7,078 nucleotides of DNA from positions 1-7,078 of the forward strand of contig JAFARH010000199.1 in assembly GCA_019245555.1 (NCBI GenBank), read 5' to 3'. The translations under genes were made by a program, and so were the position numbers. The notes beneath the pieces were generated by a model. That model searched no databases. It had not been told where the DNA came from and saw only the letters and a program-made list of their open reading frames with translations. This document shows positions 6,775 to 7,078 of this stretch, piece by piece; the first letter of the stretch is position 1, and each line of letters opens with the position of its first letter. This stretch comes from Betaproteobacteria bacterium. GTDB taxonomy: Bacteria; Pseudomonadota; Gammaproteobacteria; Burkholderiales; SG8-39.

Positions 6775-7078
6775 CAACGCATCCTCCGAGTCTTGTGATG
6801 GTCATGGTCTTCGCCATGCCCGTGATCGTGGTCATGCTTCAACTCCGCCGGCACATCGCCAACGAGCTCCTTCGATGACGGCGCGGCCTCGCCAGCCCAT
6901 TCCACGCCTCCTTTCTTCCGCGCCGCTTCGCGCAGATCTTCGAATTTGAGTTGTGCTGGATCCTTCGCCACCTCCAGCCGCTGTGCGAGGCCGGCCAGGA
7001 TCAGCTTGCGCACCTGGCGGCCATTCCACCCCTTGCACATCGCGGCGAGCTCATCGATGTCCTTCTTGGCTTTCGCCA
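6774..7078 (-). CDS. C-terminus of a probable AAA+ ATPase-like protein with a histidine-rich tail (5' end outside window)
   Basis: The frame is open through the right edge, adding AKAKKDIDELAA before the Met at 7040, so this is a gene end and not an 88-residue protein. The segment DIDELAAMCKGWNGRQVRKL followed by ILAGLAQRLE, and then LKFEDLREAARKK, has the pattern of an AAA+ C-terminal helical lid: a D..ELA helix, a G.(S/N)GR.(I/V) sensor-2-like turn, a long helix, and a closing .F.DL.EA helix. This is pattern recognition only; the Walker A and B motifs would lie outside the window. After a linker (about 45 residues from the end) comes a metal-binding-like tail HDHDHGHGEDHDHH (6795-6836), with seven His in fourteen residues, then a basic KTRRMR. 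The stop TGA shares its A with the ATG of the binding protein, so it is probably the preceding cistron of the TTT operon. It could be a non-AAA protein with a similar helical bundle. Confidence 0.55.
   Translation of the reverse strand, partial: AKAKKDIDELAAMCKGWNGRQVRKLILAGLAQRLEVAKDPAQLKFEDLREAARKKGGVEWAGEAAPSSKELVGDVPAELKHDHDHGHGEDHDHHKTRRMR
6783..6787 (-). promoter_or_regulatory. Shine-Dalgarno GGAGG for the first TTT binding protein
   Basis: On the minus strand GGAGG is followed by 8 bases and then ATG at 6774, close to the best spacing. It lies inside the last codons of the upstream AAA-like gene, so reinitiation or coupled translation across the TGATG junction is likely. It decides between the TTG at 6777 and the ATG at 6774 in favour of the ATG. 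It is the strongest ribosome binding site I see in the window. Confidence 0.75.

Noticed and set aside
6774..6777. TTG start at 6777 for the first receptor
   Set aside because: The ATG one codon later has the better spacing (8 bases) from GGAGG and forms a TGATG junction with the preceding stop.
1..7078. Search by eye for CRISPR repeats, tRNA or rRNA genes, insertion-sequence ends, transposase or phage genes
   Set aside because: Nothing of this kind was seen. Coding regions abut or overlap throughout and no gap exceeds about 50 bases.

Overview
This window is a compact, GC-rich stretch with almost no intergenic space. It looks like a free-living, heterotrophic Proteobacterium, most likely a betaproteobacterium of the Burkholderiales type. 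The reasons are strong G/C preference at third codon positions, long spurious antisense ORFs, and a tripartite tricarboxylate transporter (TTT) locus with Bug/TctC-type binding proteins, a family greatly expanded in that group. The taxonomic call is inference; no rRNA or other marker gene is present.

Left part, plus strand (1-2341): three tightly packed co-directional genes. They are the C-terminal end of a zinc-type medium-chain alcohol dehydrogenase (cut by the window edge), an MFS exporter of the EntS/MFS_3 type with a GTG start 3 bases after the dehydrogenase stop, and a TauD/TfdA-family Fe(II)/2-oxoglutarate dioxygenase 9 bases further on. The dioxygenase has all cofactor residues. This looks like a small catabolic or detoxification operon of unknown substrate.

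Right part, minus strand (7078 down to 2362): one apparent transcription unit read towards the left. In order of transcription it holds the C-terminus of a protein that resembles the helical lid of an AAA+ ATPase and carries a histidine-rich tail (cut by the window edge), a divergent TctC-type binding protein, TctA (large membrane subunit), TctB (small membrane subunit), a second more classical TctC/Bug binding protein, and an ICMT/PEMT-like membrane methyltransferase. The first five genes overlap one another by 1, 1, 8 and 31 bases, which implies translational coupling. TctA and TctB would form the inner-membrane, ion-gradient-driven carrier, and the two periplasmic proteins would deliver organic-acid ligands to it.

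The two units converge at 2341/2362. A perfect 10-bp inverted repeat with a 3-base loop lies there, fills the gap and includes bases of both stop codons.

The most notable points are the C-A-B-C layout with two dissimilar binding proteins around one TctAB carrier, the coupled AAA-like gene with a His-rich tail, and the convergent hairpin. I see no mobile element, CRISPR array, tRNA or rRNA. I also see no strong sign of a wholly new system, although the AAA-like gene plus two-receptor TTT unit deserves a check.
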